The notes: generated by a model from the sequence alone, not told the origin. DNA of 64,000 nt from Saccharothrix sp. (GCF_031180885.1 NZ_JAPSLK010000042.1:1-64000), one strand, 5' to 3'. Positions 40,491 through 49,629 are shown, numbered from the stretch's first letter. Numbers and translations: made by a program.

Positions 40491-43327
40491 GGGTTACCTC
40501 CTGGGTCGAGCAGCTCTGCCAGGTGCACGGCGCGCACGCCGCGGTCGCCCGCGAGGTGGCCGACCTGGGTGGCGCAGCTGAAGCCGTCCGCCACGACGAC
40601 GGCGTCGGGGTTCTCATCCAGTCGCGGCCGCAGGGACAGCTCCGCGACGGCCATCGAGGTCTCGTAGTGCTCCGCCTCGAAACCGAAGTTGCCCGCGAGC
40701 CCGCAGCAGCCCTCGGCCTCGGTCACGGTCCGCACGCCGAGCCCGCGCAGCAGCTCGCGCGGACGCCGGTCACCGAACGCGGCGTACTCGTGGCAGTGCG
40801 TCTGGAGCACCACCGAGTCCGGCACGGCGGGCCGCCAGTCCGAGGTGGACAGGTCGGTCAACGCGGCGGTGAGGGTGTGCACCCGCGCCGCGACGCGCCG
40901 GGCGGCGTCGGTGCCCAGCAGCTCGGGCACGTCCCGCTTCAGCGCCGCCGCGCAGCTCGGCTCCGCCACGACGATCGGCAGGTCGCGGTGCGGACCGCGG
41001 TCCAGCCGCGCGACGGTGCGGGCCATCACGCGGCGGGCCACCGACAGCTGCCCGGTGCTGACCCACGTGAGGCCGCAGCACAGCCCGCTGCTCGGCGCGC
41101 AGGGCAGCCCGGCGGCGTCGAGCACGCGGGCCGCGGCGCCGGCGACGTGCGGGCGGAAGGCACGCGTGAAGCTGTCGACGAACAGCAGCGCGGCCGGTCT
41201 GTCGACCGCCGTGCGCAGCGCCTTCCGCAGCGCACGGCGGGACGCGAAGGCGGGCACGGCCCGGCGGGTGGTGACGCCGCCCAGCCGCGCGGCGGCCTTG
41301 CCGAGCGGTCCGCGCAGGACCGCGTTGAGCGGCCGGGCGACGAAGCCCGCGAGCACGGAGGTGGCGGGCAGCCAGCCCAGGGAGTAGTGCGAGCGGGGCC
41401 GCACCCGGCCGCGGTAGTGCTGGTGCAGGAACTCGGCCTTGTAGGTGGCCATGTCCACGCCGGTGGGGCAGTCGGTGGAGCACGCCTTGCACGACAGGCA
41501 CAGGTCCAGCGCGTCCTTGACCTCCGTCGAACGCCAACCGCCCGGCACGAGGTCGCCGCGCAGCATCTCCTGGAGCACCCGGGCGCGACCGCGGGTGGAG
41601 TGCCGCTCCTCCCCCGTCGCGCGGTAGCTGGGGCACATCACGCCGCCGGAGCCGCCGCGGCAGCGGCCGACGCCGACGCACCGCCGCACCGCGCCCGCGA
41701 AGCCGTCCTCGTCGTGGGGGAACAGGAAGAGCGTCCGTCGTCCCGGCGGTCGCGGGGCGTCCAGCGCGAGGTCGGCGTCCACCGGGGACGGCGCCACGAT
41801 CACGCCGGGGTTGAGCAGGCCGTCCGGGTCGAAGGTCCGCTTGAAGGCCGCGAACGCCTCGATGACCGCCGGGCTGTACATGACGTCCAGCAGTTCGCCG
41901 CGGGCCCGCCCGTCGCCGTGCTCACCGGAGAGCGTGCCACCGTGGCGGACCACGACCTCGGCCGCCTCGCGCAGGAACCGGCGGGTGGCCGCCCGGCCCT
42001 CCTCGCTGCCGAGGTCGAAGTCGATGCGCACGTGCACGCACCCGGCGCCGAAGTGCCCGTACAGGACGCCGGTGAGCCCGTGCGCGGCCAGCAGGGCGCG
42101 GAAGTCGCGCAGGTAGGCGGCCAGGGTCTCCGGCGCCACCGCGGCGTCCTCCCAGCCCGGCCACGACTCGCCGCCGTCGACCAGCCGGGCGGCCAGCCCC
42201 GCCCCGTCCTCGCGCACCCGCCACAGGGCACGCCGCTGGGCCTCGCTGTCCACGACCCGGCCGTCGACCATGCGGCCACGCGCCTTCAGCGCGTCGAGCA
42301 GGCTCGCGGCGCGGACGGCGAGGTCGGTCTCGTCGTCGCCGTCCAGCTCGACGTACAGCCAGGCCCGACCGTCCGGCAGACCGGTGACGGAGCCCGCGCC
42401 GCGCCGGGCGCGCATCGTCGCCACGATCGCCTCGTCCATGCCCTCGACCGCGGTGGGCGTCCAGCGCAGGATCTCCGGCACGTCCTCGGCGGCGTCCACG
42501 ACGTCGTCGTAGCCGAGGGCGAGCAGCGTCGTCGCGGGCGCCGTGGCCACCAGCCGCACCGTCGCGGCCACGACGACCGCGCACGTGCCCTCGGTGCCGA
42601 CCAGCGCACGGGCCAGGTCGAACCCGTTCTCCGGCAGGAGGTGGTGCAGCTGGTAGCCGGAGACCTGGCGCGGGATGCGGCCCAGCTCGACGCGGATCGG
42701 CGCCAGGTTCTCGCCGATCAGCCGGCGCAGCGCGGTCTCCAGCTCGGCGACCGCGTCCGCGTCGGCGGGGTCGACCGGGCGCAGGCCGGTGTGGTCGGCG
42801 ATCGCGCGCAGGCCGTCGGCGGTGACGATCTCCAGCGACTCGACGTGGTCGCCGGTGCGCCCGTGCCGCACGGACCGGTTGCCGCAGGCGTCGTTGCCGA
42901 TCATGCCGCCGAGCGTGCACCGGCTGTGCGAGGACGGGTCGGGCCCGAAGGTGAGGCCGTGCGGCGCGACCGCGTCACGCAGGTCGTCCAGCACGACCCC
43001 GGCCTCGACCCGGGCGGTGCGCGCCTCCGGGTCGACGGCGAGGACCCGGTTCAGGCCGCGGGAGAAGTCGAGCACGAGGCCCGGACCGACGGCGTTGCCC
43101 GCCATGCTCGTGCCGCCACCGCGCGCCGTGACCGGCACCCCGAGTTCCCGGCAGGCCCGCAGCGCCGCGGACACCTCCTCGGGAGAGCGGGGGAAGGCCA
43201 CGGCGCGCGGCGCCACCCGGTAGTTGGAGGCGTCGTAGGCGTAGGGCGCCCTCGCCCCGGCCGCCGCCTCCACCCGCATCCCGGGGGCGGTCCCGGCGAG
43301 CCGTCGCACCAGCGGGTCCGCTCTCAT
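40487..43327 (-). CDS. Fused FAD-linked / Fe-S 2-hydroxyacid dehydrogenase-like protein
   Basis: A 946-residue fusion. The N-terminal PCMH/GlcD-type FAD domain includes PVTARGGGTSMAGNAVGPGL, and a vanillyl-alcohol-oxidase-type C-terminal FAD domain follows (GAGCVHVRIDFD, GEHGDGRARGELL). A ferredoxin-like Fe-S region follows (CLSCKACSTDCPTGVD, and an upstream Cys cluster CVGVGRC...CPSYRATGEERHSTRGRA). Two GlcF-type CCG domains end it (SSGLCCGL, EGCCGLAGNFG). This resembles YdiJ and D-2-hydroxyglutarate/D-lactate dehydrogenases, which pass electrons to quinone or another carrier. Its place between GabT- and GabD-like genes suggests a hydroxy acid feeding the semialdehyde pool, for example 4-hydroxybutyrate or 2-hydroxyglutarate (inference). 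The start ATG overlaps the aminotransferase stop. Confidence 0.88.
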   Translation of the reverse strand: MRADPLVRRLAGTAPGMRVEAAAGARAPYAYDASNYRVAPRAVAFPRSPEEVSAALRACRELGVPVTARGGGTSMAGNAVGPGLVLDFSRGLNRVLAVDPEARTARVEAGVVLDDLRDAVAPHGLTFGPDPSSHSRCTLGGMIGNDACGNRSVRHGRTGDHVESLEIVTADGLRAIADHTGLRPVDPADADAVAELETALRRLIGENLAPIRVELGRIPRQVSGYQLHHLLPENGFDLARALVGTEGTCAVVVAATVRLVATAPATTLLALGYDDVVDAAEDVPEILRWTPTAVEGMDEAIVATMRARRGAGSVTGLPDGRAWLYVELDGDDETDLAVRAASLLDALKARGRMVDGRVVDSEAQRRALWRVREDGAGLAARLVDGGESWPGWEDAAVAPETLAAYLRDFRALLAAHGLTGVLYGHFGAGCVHVRIDFDLGSEEGRAATRRFLREAAEVVVRHGGTLSGEHGDGRARGELLDVMYSPAVIEAFAAFKRTFDPDGLLNPGVIVAPSPVDADLALDAPRPPGRRTLFLFPHDEDGFAGAVRRCVGVGRCRGGSGGVMCPSYRATGEERHSTRGRARVLQEMLRGDLVPGGWRSTEVKDALDLCLSCKACSTDCPTGVDMATYKAEFLHQHYRGRVRPRSHYSLGWLPATSVLAGFVARPLNAVLRGPLGKAAARLGGVTTRRAVPAFASRRALRKALRTAVDRPAALLFVDSFTRAFRPHVAGAAARVLDAAGLPCAPSSGLCCGLTWVSTGQLSVARRVMARTVARLDRGPHRDLPIVVAEPSCAAALKRDVPELLGTDAARRVAARVHTLTAALTDLSTSDWRPAVPDSVVLQTHCHEYAAFGDRRPRELLRGLGVRTVTEAEGCCGLAGNFGFEAEHYETSMAVAELSLRPRLDENPDAVVVADGFSCATQVGHLAGDRGVRAVHLAELLDPGGNP

Positions 43328-44583
43328 CGAGCCGACACCCCGGCGTCCACGGCGGCGGACCACGCCCGCAGCCCTTCGTCGACGGCGTCCTCGTCGATCA
43401 CCAGCGCGGGGATCATCCGCACGACCTGGTTCCACGCGCCGCACAGCAGCAGGAGCAGGCCCTGGTCCACGGCGGCGCGCTGGACCCGGCCGGCGGTCTC
43501 CGGGTCGGGGCGGCCGTCCTCGGTGACGAACTCGGTGGCGAGCATCAGCCCCAGGCCGCGCACGTCGCCGATGGCCGGTGTCCGGGCGGCGACCGCCTCC
43601 AGGCCGGCCCGCAGCCGGGCGCCCATCAGCTCGGCGTTCCGCACGAGCTTCTCCTCCTCGACCACCTCCAGCGTGGCGACGGCGGCGGCGCACGCCACGG
43701 CGTTCGCGCCGTACGTGCCGCCCTGCGAGCCCGGCCACGCCTTGCTCATCAGCTCCTCGCCCGCCGCGATGCCGGACAGGGTGAACCCGCTGGCCAGGCC
43801 CTTGGCGGTGACGAGGACGTCCGGCGTGACACCGGAGTGCTCGTGGCCCCAGAACCGGCCGGTGCGCCCGACACCGGTCTGCACCTCGTCGAGGATGAGC
43901 AGGAAGCCGTGCCGGTCGGCGCGCTCGCGCAGCCCCTCCAGGAAGGCGCGCGGAGCGGGCACGTAGCCGCCCTCGCCCAGCACCGGTTCCACGATGATCG
44001 CCGCCGTGTCGGCGGGCGCGGAGATCGTCTGCAGCACGTAGTCCAGTTCCCGCAGCGCGAACCGCGTCGCGGTGTCCTCGTCCCAGCCGTAGCGGTAGGC
44101 CGTCGGGAACGGCGTGACCACGACACCGCTCATCAGCGGCGAGAAGCCGGACCGGAACCGGGTGCCGGAGGTCGTCATGGACGCCGCCGCGACCGTGCGG
44201 CCGTGGAAGCCGCCGTGGCAGACCAGGATGTTGGGCCGGCCGGTGGCCTGCCGCGCCAGCCGCATCGCCGCCTCCACGGCCTCGCTGCCGGAGTTGACGA
44301 AGAACAGGCTGTCGAGCCCCTCGGGCAGCACCTCGCCGAGCTTGTCGACGAGCCGGCGCAGCGGCTGGTGCAGCACCGTCGTGTACTGGCCGTGGATCAG
44401 CGTCGCGACCTGCTCCTGGGCCGCGGCCACCACCCTGGGGTGGCAGTGGCCAGTGCTGGTGACGCCGATGCCCGCGGTGAAGTCCAGGTAGCGCCGGCCG
44501 TCCTCGCCGTACAGGTGGACGCCCTCACCGCGGACCGCGACGACGGGGGTGGCTTGGCGCAGGTGCGGCGACAGAGCGGTCAT
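43324..44583 (-). CDS. Class III aminotransferase, GABA transaminase-like
   Basis: A 419-residue PLP enzyme. The PLP lysine is in VLVTAKGLASG, the cofactor Asp in ILDEVQTGVGR, and LDFTAGIGVTSTGHCHPRVV is typical of GabT/acetylornithine-type enzymes. With the downstream GabD-like dehydrogenase it forms a GABA shunt: amino group to 2-oxoglutarate, then succinate semialdehyde to succinate (inference). ATG 44583 is chosen because GGGAG lies 6 nt before it; the upstream ATG at 44589 would directly abut that site. It is divergent from a PucR regulator. Confidence 0.9.
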   Translation of the reverse strand: MTALSPHLRQATPVVAVRGEGVHLYGEDGRRYLDFTAGIGVTSTGHCHPRVVAAAQEQVATLIHGQYTTVLHQPLRRLVDKLGEVLPEGLDSLFFVNSGSEAVEAAMRLARQATGRPNILVCHGGFHGRTVAAASMTTSGTRFRSGFSPLMSGVVVTPFPTAYRYGWDEDTATRFALRELDYVLQTISAPADTAAIIVEPVLGEGGYVPAPRAFLEGLRERADRHGFLLILDEVQTGVGRTGRFWGHEHSGVTPDVLVTAKGLASGFTLSGIAAGEELMSKAWPGSQGGTYGANAVACAAAVATLEVVEEEKLVRNAELMGARLRAGLEAVAARTPAIGDVRGLGLMLATEFVTEDGRPDPETAGRVQRAAVDQGLLLLLCGAWNQVVRMIPALVIDEDAVDEGLRAWSAAVDAGVSAR

Positions 44584-44794
44584 GGTCATCTCCCGGGCCG
44601 GTGGTCGTTGTTCTCGGTGCGGTCACCTGAGCGTCGCCGGACCGGCGAACCCCCACAACGCCTGTTCTGTCCGGCCGAACGGCCTTGTTTGGACGTTTTG
44701 TCAACCTCGATCCGCCGGGACCGCCCCCGTTGCCGCCGGTCGGTCGGCGCGATCCGCGCTTGCACAGGTGGGAGGCGCTTGTCAAAGTGGCGGC

Positions 44795-46393
44795 GTGCCC
44801 GAGAACCCGGTGGCCCTGACGGTGGCGGACGTGCTGGCGCTGCCCGTGCTGGCCGCGGGGCTGCCGGAGGTCGTCGTCGGCGAGCCGGGCCTGCGCCGGC
44901 CGGTCCGCTGGGTGCACATCACCGAGCTGACCGACCCCGCGTCGTTCCTCAAGGGCGGCGAACTGGTCCTCACCACCGGCGTGCCGCTGCCGGGCGACAC
45001 CTCCGAGGTGCGCCGCTACGTCGACGAACTCGCCGACGCCGGCGCGGCGGCACTGGTCCTCGAACTCGTCCGCCGCTTCCACCGCGCGCCCGACGCGCTG
45101 GTCCGCGCCTGCCGCGCCCGCGACCTCCCGCTGGTGACCCTGGCGCGGGACGTCAACTTCCTGGAGGTCACGCAGGTCGTCCACGCGCTGATCCTGGGCA
45201 ACCAGGCCGAGGTCCTGCGCCGCACGCAGCACATCCACGACACGTTCACCGCGTTGACGCTGCGCGGCGCCGGGCCGGAGGACGTGGTGCGGACCGCGGC
45301 CGAGATGGGCCGCCACACCGTCGTGCTGGAGAACCTGGCCCACCAGGCGGTGCTCTGCGAACCCGTCGGCGTGAGCGCGGAAGAGGCGCTCGCGCACTGG
45401 GAGCGGCGGTCGAGGTCCGCCGCCGTCGAGGACCGCACGACGCTGCACGAACCGGACGGCTGGCTGACCACGCCCGTGGAGTTCCAGGGCGAACGCTGGG
45501 GCCGGGTGGTCATGCTGCCCACGCCCGGCACCCCCGGCTTCAGCGCCGAGGACGTCACCGTGCTCGAACGGGCGGCGATGACGTTGACCATCGCCCGGCT
45601 CATCCACACCACGTCCTGGGAGCGCCGCGCGCACCGCCACGTCCTGCGCGACATCGCCGAACAACGCCACCGCTCCCCCGCCGAAGCCCGCGCCCGGGCC
45701 GGCGCGCTCGGGCTGCCGACGACCGACGCCACCTTCCTCGCCGTGCTGGTCGACACCCGGCACGACGCGACCGAGGTCGAGACCCTGATCGCACCGGCGT
45801 TCGAACGGACGGGCCTGGTCGGCGCGCTCGAAGACCGCCGCGTCGGGGTCCTGCTCGCCCTGCGCCGCGGACAGTCCTGGCAGCCCGCCGTGGAGCGGCT
45901 GAGCCGCACCGCGCGCGAGGCCGACCCCGACGCGGTGGTGAGCGTCGGGTGCGAGGTCGGCGACCTCTCGCACGTCGCCCGCTCCTTCCGGGAAGCCGGC
46001 CGGGTCGCCGAAGCCGTGCTCCCCGGCTCCGACCGGCTCTACCACCAGCTCGCCGACATCGGCCTGCGGCACCTGCTGCACACCCTGCGCACGGACGTCC
46101 GCGTCCAGGACTACGTCGAACGGCAGGTCGGCCGGCTGGTCGAGCACGACGCCAAGCACGGCACCGACCTGCTGCCCACGCTGCGCCACTACCTCGACGC
46201 CGCGGGCAACAAGACCGTCGCGGCGCGCCGCGCCGGCCTGTCCCGGCAGACCCTCTACGAACGCCTGCGCGCACTGGAACGCCTGCTCGACCGCGACCTC
46301 GAAGTGGGCGAGCAACGCACCGAACTGCACGTCGCCCTCATCGCGCTCGCCGTCCTGCGCATGACCGCACCGCCATCACCGACCTCGACCTGA
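44795..46393 (+). CDS. PucR-family transcriptional regulator
   Basis: A 532-residue regulator. The PucR N-terminal domain (residues ~8-125) includes VADVLALPVLAAGLPEVVVG and ELVLTTGVPLP. A middle CdaR/GGDEF-like region spans ~300-420. The C-terminal HTH_30 (residues ~475-525) includes LRHYLDAAGNKTVAARRAGL and SRQTLYERLRALERLL. PucR proteins activate adjacent purine or amine catabolic genes in response to metabolites. The divergent GABA-shunt-like operon 212 bp away is the probable target. The start is GTG 44795. Its 3' end overlaps an ABC ATPase relic. Confidence 0.92.
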   Translation: MPENPVALTVADVLALPVLAAGLPEVVVGEPGLRRPVRWVHITELTDPASFLKGGELVLTTGVPLPGDTSEVRRYVDELADAGAAALVLELVRRFHRAPDALVRACRARDLPLVTLARDVNFLEVTQVVHALILGNQAEVLRRTQHIHDTFTALTLRGAGPEDVVRTAAEMGRHTVVLENLAHQAVLCEPVGVSAEEALAHWERRSRSAAVEDRTTLHEPDGWLTTPVEFQGERWGRVVMLPTPGTPGFSAEDVTVLERAAMTLTIARLIHTTSWERRAHRHVLRDIAEQRHRSPAEARARAGALGLPTTDATFLAVLVDTRHDATEVETLIAPAFERTGLVGALEDRRVGVLLALRRGQSWQPAVERLSRTAREADPDAVVSVGCEVGDLSHVARSFREAGRVAEAVLPGSDRLYHQLADIGLRHLLHTLRTDVRVQDYVERQVGRLVEHDAKHGTDLLPTLRHYLDAAGNKTVAARRAGLSRQTLYERLRALERLLDRDLEVGEQRTELHVALIALAVLRMTAPPSPTST

Positions 46394-46503
46394 CCGGGGC
46401 ACCCGGCCGGATCACCGTGATCGTCGGCGCGAACGCCTCCGGCAAGTCCACGCTGCCGCGCCCCTGGCCCGGCTTGGTCGACGGTTGGCGAGCAGTGCTT
46501 TGA
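46366..46503 (+). pseudogene. ABC transporter ATPase remnant (Walker A region)
   Basis: In a frame different from PucR, this reads AITDLDLTGAPGRITVIVG then ANASGKSTL, the start of an ABC ATPase up to and including Walker A (GANASGKST). It then degrades and stops at 46501-46503. The rest of the ATPase is missing. The FecE/siderophore type (GRITVIVG.N.CGKSTLLR) is the best match by eye. It overlaps the last codons of PucR, so a deletion apparently joined the two. Confidence 0.55.
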
Positions 46504-47055
46504 GGGTGTGGTCATGGCGTTTGCGCGCGGTCACGCGCACGCCGCCTGACTTCGATCCGCGGGAAGCGCGGCGAGCCCGGACGGCCTCGAACGTGTCGCT
46601 GTCGACCAGACCGGGGAGGGACTGCGGCCCGACCCGGCACAAGAGCCGCGGCTGCTCGCCGTCATCGTCAACCTCGACGACAGGCTTCGCGAAGCGGTCT
46701 CGGTGTACGCGCCGTTGTCGGTGGCGAACGGCACGTCCGCGATCGGCAGCCCACGTCCGCCGGGGGTGTAGCCGGCGAGGGTTCACGCGGACACGCACAG
46801 CTGCCGGGTCGGGGCCTGGCCGGCGCGTTCGCCGGCATGGGCTCGGTCAGAGCGGGCTCCGCGAGCACGTGCCCGAGGGACCGCTTTCCCGCACAACCGC
46901 TGACTGTCCGCGCGCACTCCCGCACATCCGGGTGCCACGCGGCGCGGCCCGAAGACGGATCACCGTGCGACCCGGCGGCGCGCCGGAGCGCGTGTGTCGC
47001 GCTCGCGTTCCGGCGCGCCCTGGTGAGGGCTCGCTCCGCTACCGTTCCCCGGCGG
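46504..47055. other. Intergenic stretch with possible gene remains
   Basis: There is no intact gene. On the minus strand two frames together give protein-like pieces (LPIADVPFATDNGAYTETA near 46700-46760, then VVEVDDDGEQPRLLCRVGPQ and LPGLVDSDTFEAVRARR near 46580-46680). They look like one frameshifted relic of an unidentified protein. No terminal inverted repeats of an IS are visible. Confidence 0.35.
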
Positions 47056-48000
47056 TCAGGAGTGCCCGTTGGCCGTGTGCTGCTCCGGCACCGCGGCGGT
47101 CGGTGTGCGCGGCTCGTCCGCGGCCCGCGCCGGGGTGAAGGCCTGGGACAGCCCCTGGAGCGCGGCGGTGAGTTCGCCGGGGACCACCCAGACGGTGTTG
47201 CCGCTGCCCTGCGCGAGTTGCGGCAGGGTCTGCAGGTACTGGTAGGCCAGCAGCTTCGGGTCGGGGTTGTTGCGGTGCACGGCCTGGAACACCTCGTCGA
47301 TCGCGCGGGCCTGTCCTTGCGCGCGCAGGACCTCCGCCTCCCGATCGCCCTGGGCGCGCAGGACGGCCGCGCGCTGGTCGCCTTCCGCGGTCAGGATCTG
47401 CGCCTGCCGCCGGCCTTCGGCGGTGAGGATGGCGGCGCGCTTGTCGCGTTCGGCGCGCATCTGCTTCTCCATCGCGTCCTTGATGGACTGCGGCGGGTCG
47501 ATGGCCTTGATCTCCACCCGGCTCACGCGCAGGCCCCACTTGCCGGTCGCGTCGTCGAGGACCCCGCGCAGCCGACTGTTGATGGTGTCGCGGGAGGTCA
47601 GCGTTGCTTCCAGGTCCATCGAGCCGACGACGTTGCGCAGGGTCGTGACGGTCAACTGCTCCACGGCCTGCAGGTAGTCGGCGATCTCGTAGGCGGCGGC
47701 ACGGGGTTCGGTGACCTGGAAGTACACGACCGTGTCGATCTCGACCACCAGGTTGTCCTCGGTGATCACCGGCTGCGGCCGGAAGGAGACCACCTGCTCG
47801 CGCAGGTCGAGGGTCTGCCGGACCCGGTCCACGAACGGGACGACCAGGTTGAGGCCGGGTCGCAGCGTGCGGTGGAACCGGCCCAGGCGCTCGATGTTGC
47901 TCGCCTTGCCCTGCGGGACGATCCGCACGGCGCGAGCGACGGTGAGCGCGGCGAGCAGCACGACGACCAGCGCCACGGCCAGGGCGACTTGGGACTCCAC
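47056..48000 (-). CDS. SPFH/band 7 membrane protein (stomatin-like)
   Basis: A 314-residue protein. One N-terminal membrane helix (VALAVALVVVLLAALTVA) is followed by the SPFH domain (RIVPQGKASNIERLGRFHRT, VSFRPQPVITEDNLVVEIDT, RLRGVLDDATGKWGLRVSRV) and a coiled-coil-rich C-terminus (ERDKRAAILTAEGRRQAQIL repeat). The C-terminal tail is Ala/Thr-rich. Such proteins form large membrane rings and partner with NfeD proteins, as here with a gap of 2 bp. GTG 48000 has AGGAG 7 nt upstream. Confidence 0.92.
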   Translation of the reverse strand: MESQVALAVALVVVLLAALTVARAVRIVPQGKASNIERLGRFHRTLRPGLNLVVPFVDRVRQTLDLREQVVSFRPQPVITEDNLVVEIDTVVYFQVTEPRAAAYEIADYLQAVEQLTVTTLRNVVGSMDLEATLTSRDTINSRLRGVLDDATGKWGLRVSRVEIKAIDPPQSIKDAMEKQMRAERDKRAAILTAEGRRQAQILTAEGDQRAAVLRAQGDREAEVLRAQGQARAIDEVFQAVHRNNPDPKLLAYQYLQTLPQLAQGSGNTVWVVPGELTAALQGLSQAFTPARAADEPRTPTAAVPEQHTANGHS

Positions 48001-48002
48001 GA

Positions 48003-48428
48003 TCAACTCCTCGGGTGGACGAAGGCCGTGGTGCCGCTGATGCGCAGGACCTCGACCGTGGTGCCGGCGGGGATCACGGTGGTGTCGTCGAAGGACCGGG
48101 CGGTCCACTCCTCGCCGCGCACTTTCACCAGCCCGGCGTCCGGCCGCACTTCGCACAGCACCTGCGCGTGCGCACCGATCAGCGCGTCGACCCCGAACCC
48201 GTCGTCCGCCGGCCGCGCGCGGTGGCGCAGCGCTATCGGCCGCAGCAGCACCAGTCCGACGCCGGCGGCGACGGTGAACACGACCAACTGCACCGGCAGC
48301 GGCGCGCCGAGCGCGGCGACCGGCGCGGTGAGCAGCGCCGCGCCGCCGAGGACGGACAACGCCGCGGTGAGCGTGAACACCTCCGCGACACCGAGGACAC
48401 CTGCGAGGACCAGCCAGAGCACCCACAT
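48003..48428 (-). CDS. NfeD-like membrane protein
   Basis: A 141-residue protein with about three N-terminal membrane helices (WVLWLVLAGVLGVAEVFTLT, then AALSVLGGAALLTAPVAALG, then VQLVVFTVAAGVGLVLLRPI) and a C-terminal OB-fold domain (LIGAHAQVLCEVRPDAGLVK, VRGEEWTARS, IPAGTTVEVLRISGTT). This is the short NfeD class that accompanies SPFH proteins. It is transcribed upstream of and coupled to the SPFH gene. Confidence 0.9.
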   Translation of the reverse strand: MWVLWLVLAGVLGVAEVFTLTAALSVLGGAALLTAPVAALGAPLPVQLVVFTVAAGVGLVLLRPIALRHRARPADDGFGVDALIGAHAQVLCEVRPDAGLVKVRGEEWTARSFDDTTVIPAGTTVEVLRISGTTAFVHPRS

Positions 48429-48487
48429 CACGCGTGTTCCTCCCCCTGGCCGGTCATCGCCGCCGACACCCCCGCATCGGCGTGGCG

Positions 48488-48775
48488 TCAATGCTGCCGC
48501 GCGGCCGACCGGCCGACAACGACCGCGATCGGCCAGGAAACCGGCCGCTGTTCGCCGACCTCCGGCAACCTCAGAGCAGCTTCGCCCCCAAGCACCGCGA
48601 TGTGCAGGCCGAGCCCCTGGACCGGGTCGTCGGCGGAGTACCCGGTCAACTCCTCGACCCGTTTCAGCCGGTAGGTCACCGTCCGCGCGCCGATGTGCAA
48701 CGCCCGCGCGCGGTCCGTCGCCACCCGACCCGCGGCGAAGTACGCCGCCAACGTCTCCACCAGCGCGTCCCCGCC
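48488..48775 (-). pseudogene. C-terminal remnant of a PucR/CdaR-type regulator
   Basis: The minus-strand frame carries DALVETLAAYFAAGRVATDR followed by ARALHIGARTVTYRLKRVEE and LTGYSADDPVQGLGLHIAVL, a complete HTH_30 domain of PucR/CdaR-type regulators. No N-terminal domain precedes it; the frame upstream (to 49093) is the shadow of the TrkA gene. It meets a rightward TrkH remnant back to back at ~48780-48805, as expected from one deletion across a divergent gene pair. Confidence 0.6.
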
Positions 48776-48805
48776 GCCGCGGGCTGCTCCAGCGGCGAGA
48801 GCACC

Positions 48806-48916
48806 GCCGACACCAGGTCGGCCGGCATCGGCCCGCTCGCCCTGGCCTCCGCCCTCGCCCTGCGCGAACGGCAGCGCCGCTACGAACAACACGAGGAGAG
48901 GACCATCGTTGGCTAA
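48806..48916 (+). pseudogene. C-terminal remnant of a TrkH/KtrB potassium transporter
   Basis: The frame ends SAGIGPLALASALALRERQR then RYEQHEERTIVG and stop, matching the C-terminus of actinobacterial TrkH/KtrB proteins (...GP.TLASALALRER.RRYE.PEERPIVG). The transporter body is missing. Its stop overlaps the TTG start of the TrkA gene, the normal TrkH-TrkA gene order, so the TrkA protein here has lost its natural partner gene. Confidence 0.65.
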
Positions 48917-49577
48917 GTCCGACCGCGAACAAGTGGTGGTCATCGGCATGGGCCGCTTCGGTTCCGCGCTCGCCCTCGAACTGGTCGACCAGGGCACCGA
49001 CGTGCTCGCCGTCGACACCCGGCAGGACGTCGTCCGGCGCCTGTCGGGCAGTCTCGGGCACGTCGTCACCGCCGACTCCACCGACGTGGACACGCTGCGC
49101 GAACTCGGCGTCGCCGACTACGACCGCGCCGTCGTAGCCGTCGGCACCGACATCGAGGCCAGCATCCTCACCACCGCCAACCTCGTCGACCTGGGCGTCG
49201 AACGGATCTTGGCCAAGGCGATCACCCGCCAGCACGCCCGCATCCTCGAACGGGTCGGCGCGCACCACGTCGTGCTGCCCGAGCACGACATGGGCCAGCG
49301 GGTCGCGCACCTGGTGTCCGGTCGGATGCTGGACTACATCGAGATCGACGACGAGTACGCGATGGTCAAGACCCAGCCGCCCAAGGACCTCGTCGGCGTC
49401 CCCCCGGGGCAGTCCGACCTCCCGTCCCGGTACCGGGTGAACATCGTGTCGAGCCGCAGCCACGTCGACGACACCGGCTACCGCCCCGTCTCCCCCGACA
49501 CGGTCCTGATGTACGGCGACCTCATCGTCGCCATCGGCCGCATCGCCGACGTCGAACGGTTCGCCGACTCGCTCTGA
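48909..49577 (+). CDS. TrkA/KtrA-type RCK potassium-uptake regulator
   Basis: A 222-residue RCK protein. The Rossmann motif VVIGMGRFGSALALEL is near residue 9, the nucleotide-binding region includes VVTADSTDVDTLRELGVADY, and the second domain (TrkA-C) spans residues ~140-220 (VNIVSSRSHVDDTGYR, MYGDLIVAIGRIADVERF). It gates a Trk/Ktr channel in response to NAD(H)/ATP or c-di-AMP. The usual partner gene upstream survives only as a C-terminal scrap. TTG 48909 is chosen because GAGGAGAGG precedes it and it is coupled to the relic stop. Confidence 0.9.
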   Translation: MAKSDREQVVVIGMGRFGSALALELVDQGTDVLAVDTRQDVVRRLSGSLGHVVTADSTDVDTLRELGVADYDRAVVAVGTDIEASILTTANLVDLGVERILAKAITRQHARILERVGAHHVVLPEHDMGQRVAHLVSGRMLDYIEIDDEYAMVKTQPPKDLVGVPPGQSDLPSRYRVNIVSSRSHVDDTGYRPVSPDTVLMYGDLIVAIGRIADVERFADSL

Positions 49578-49629
49578 CCGTCGCGGCTCGACGGACGGGT
49601 GGGTGTCGTGCTTCTCCTGATCGCCTCGT

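Noticed and set aside
40523-43966. 1147-codon plus-strand open frame
   Set aside because: Antisense shadow of the FAD/Fe-S dehydrogenase and aminotransferase genes; composition is low complexity and no motif is present.
46504-47055. Insertion sequence remnant
   Set aside because: No terminal inverted repeats, target duplication or recognisable transposase motif; only unidentified frameshifted protein-like pieces.
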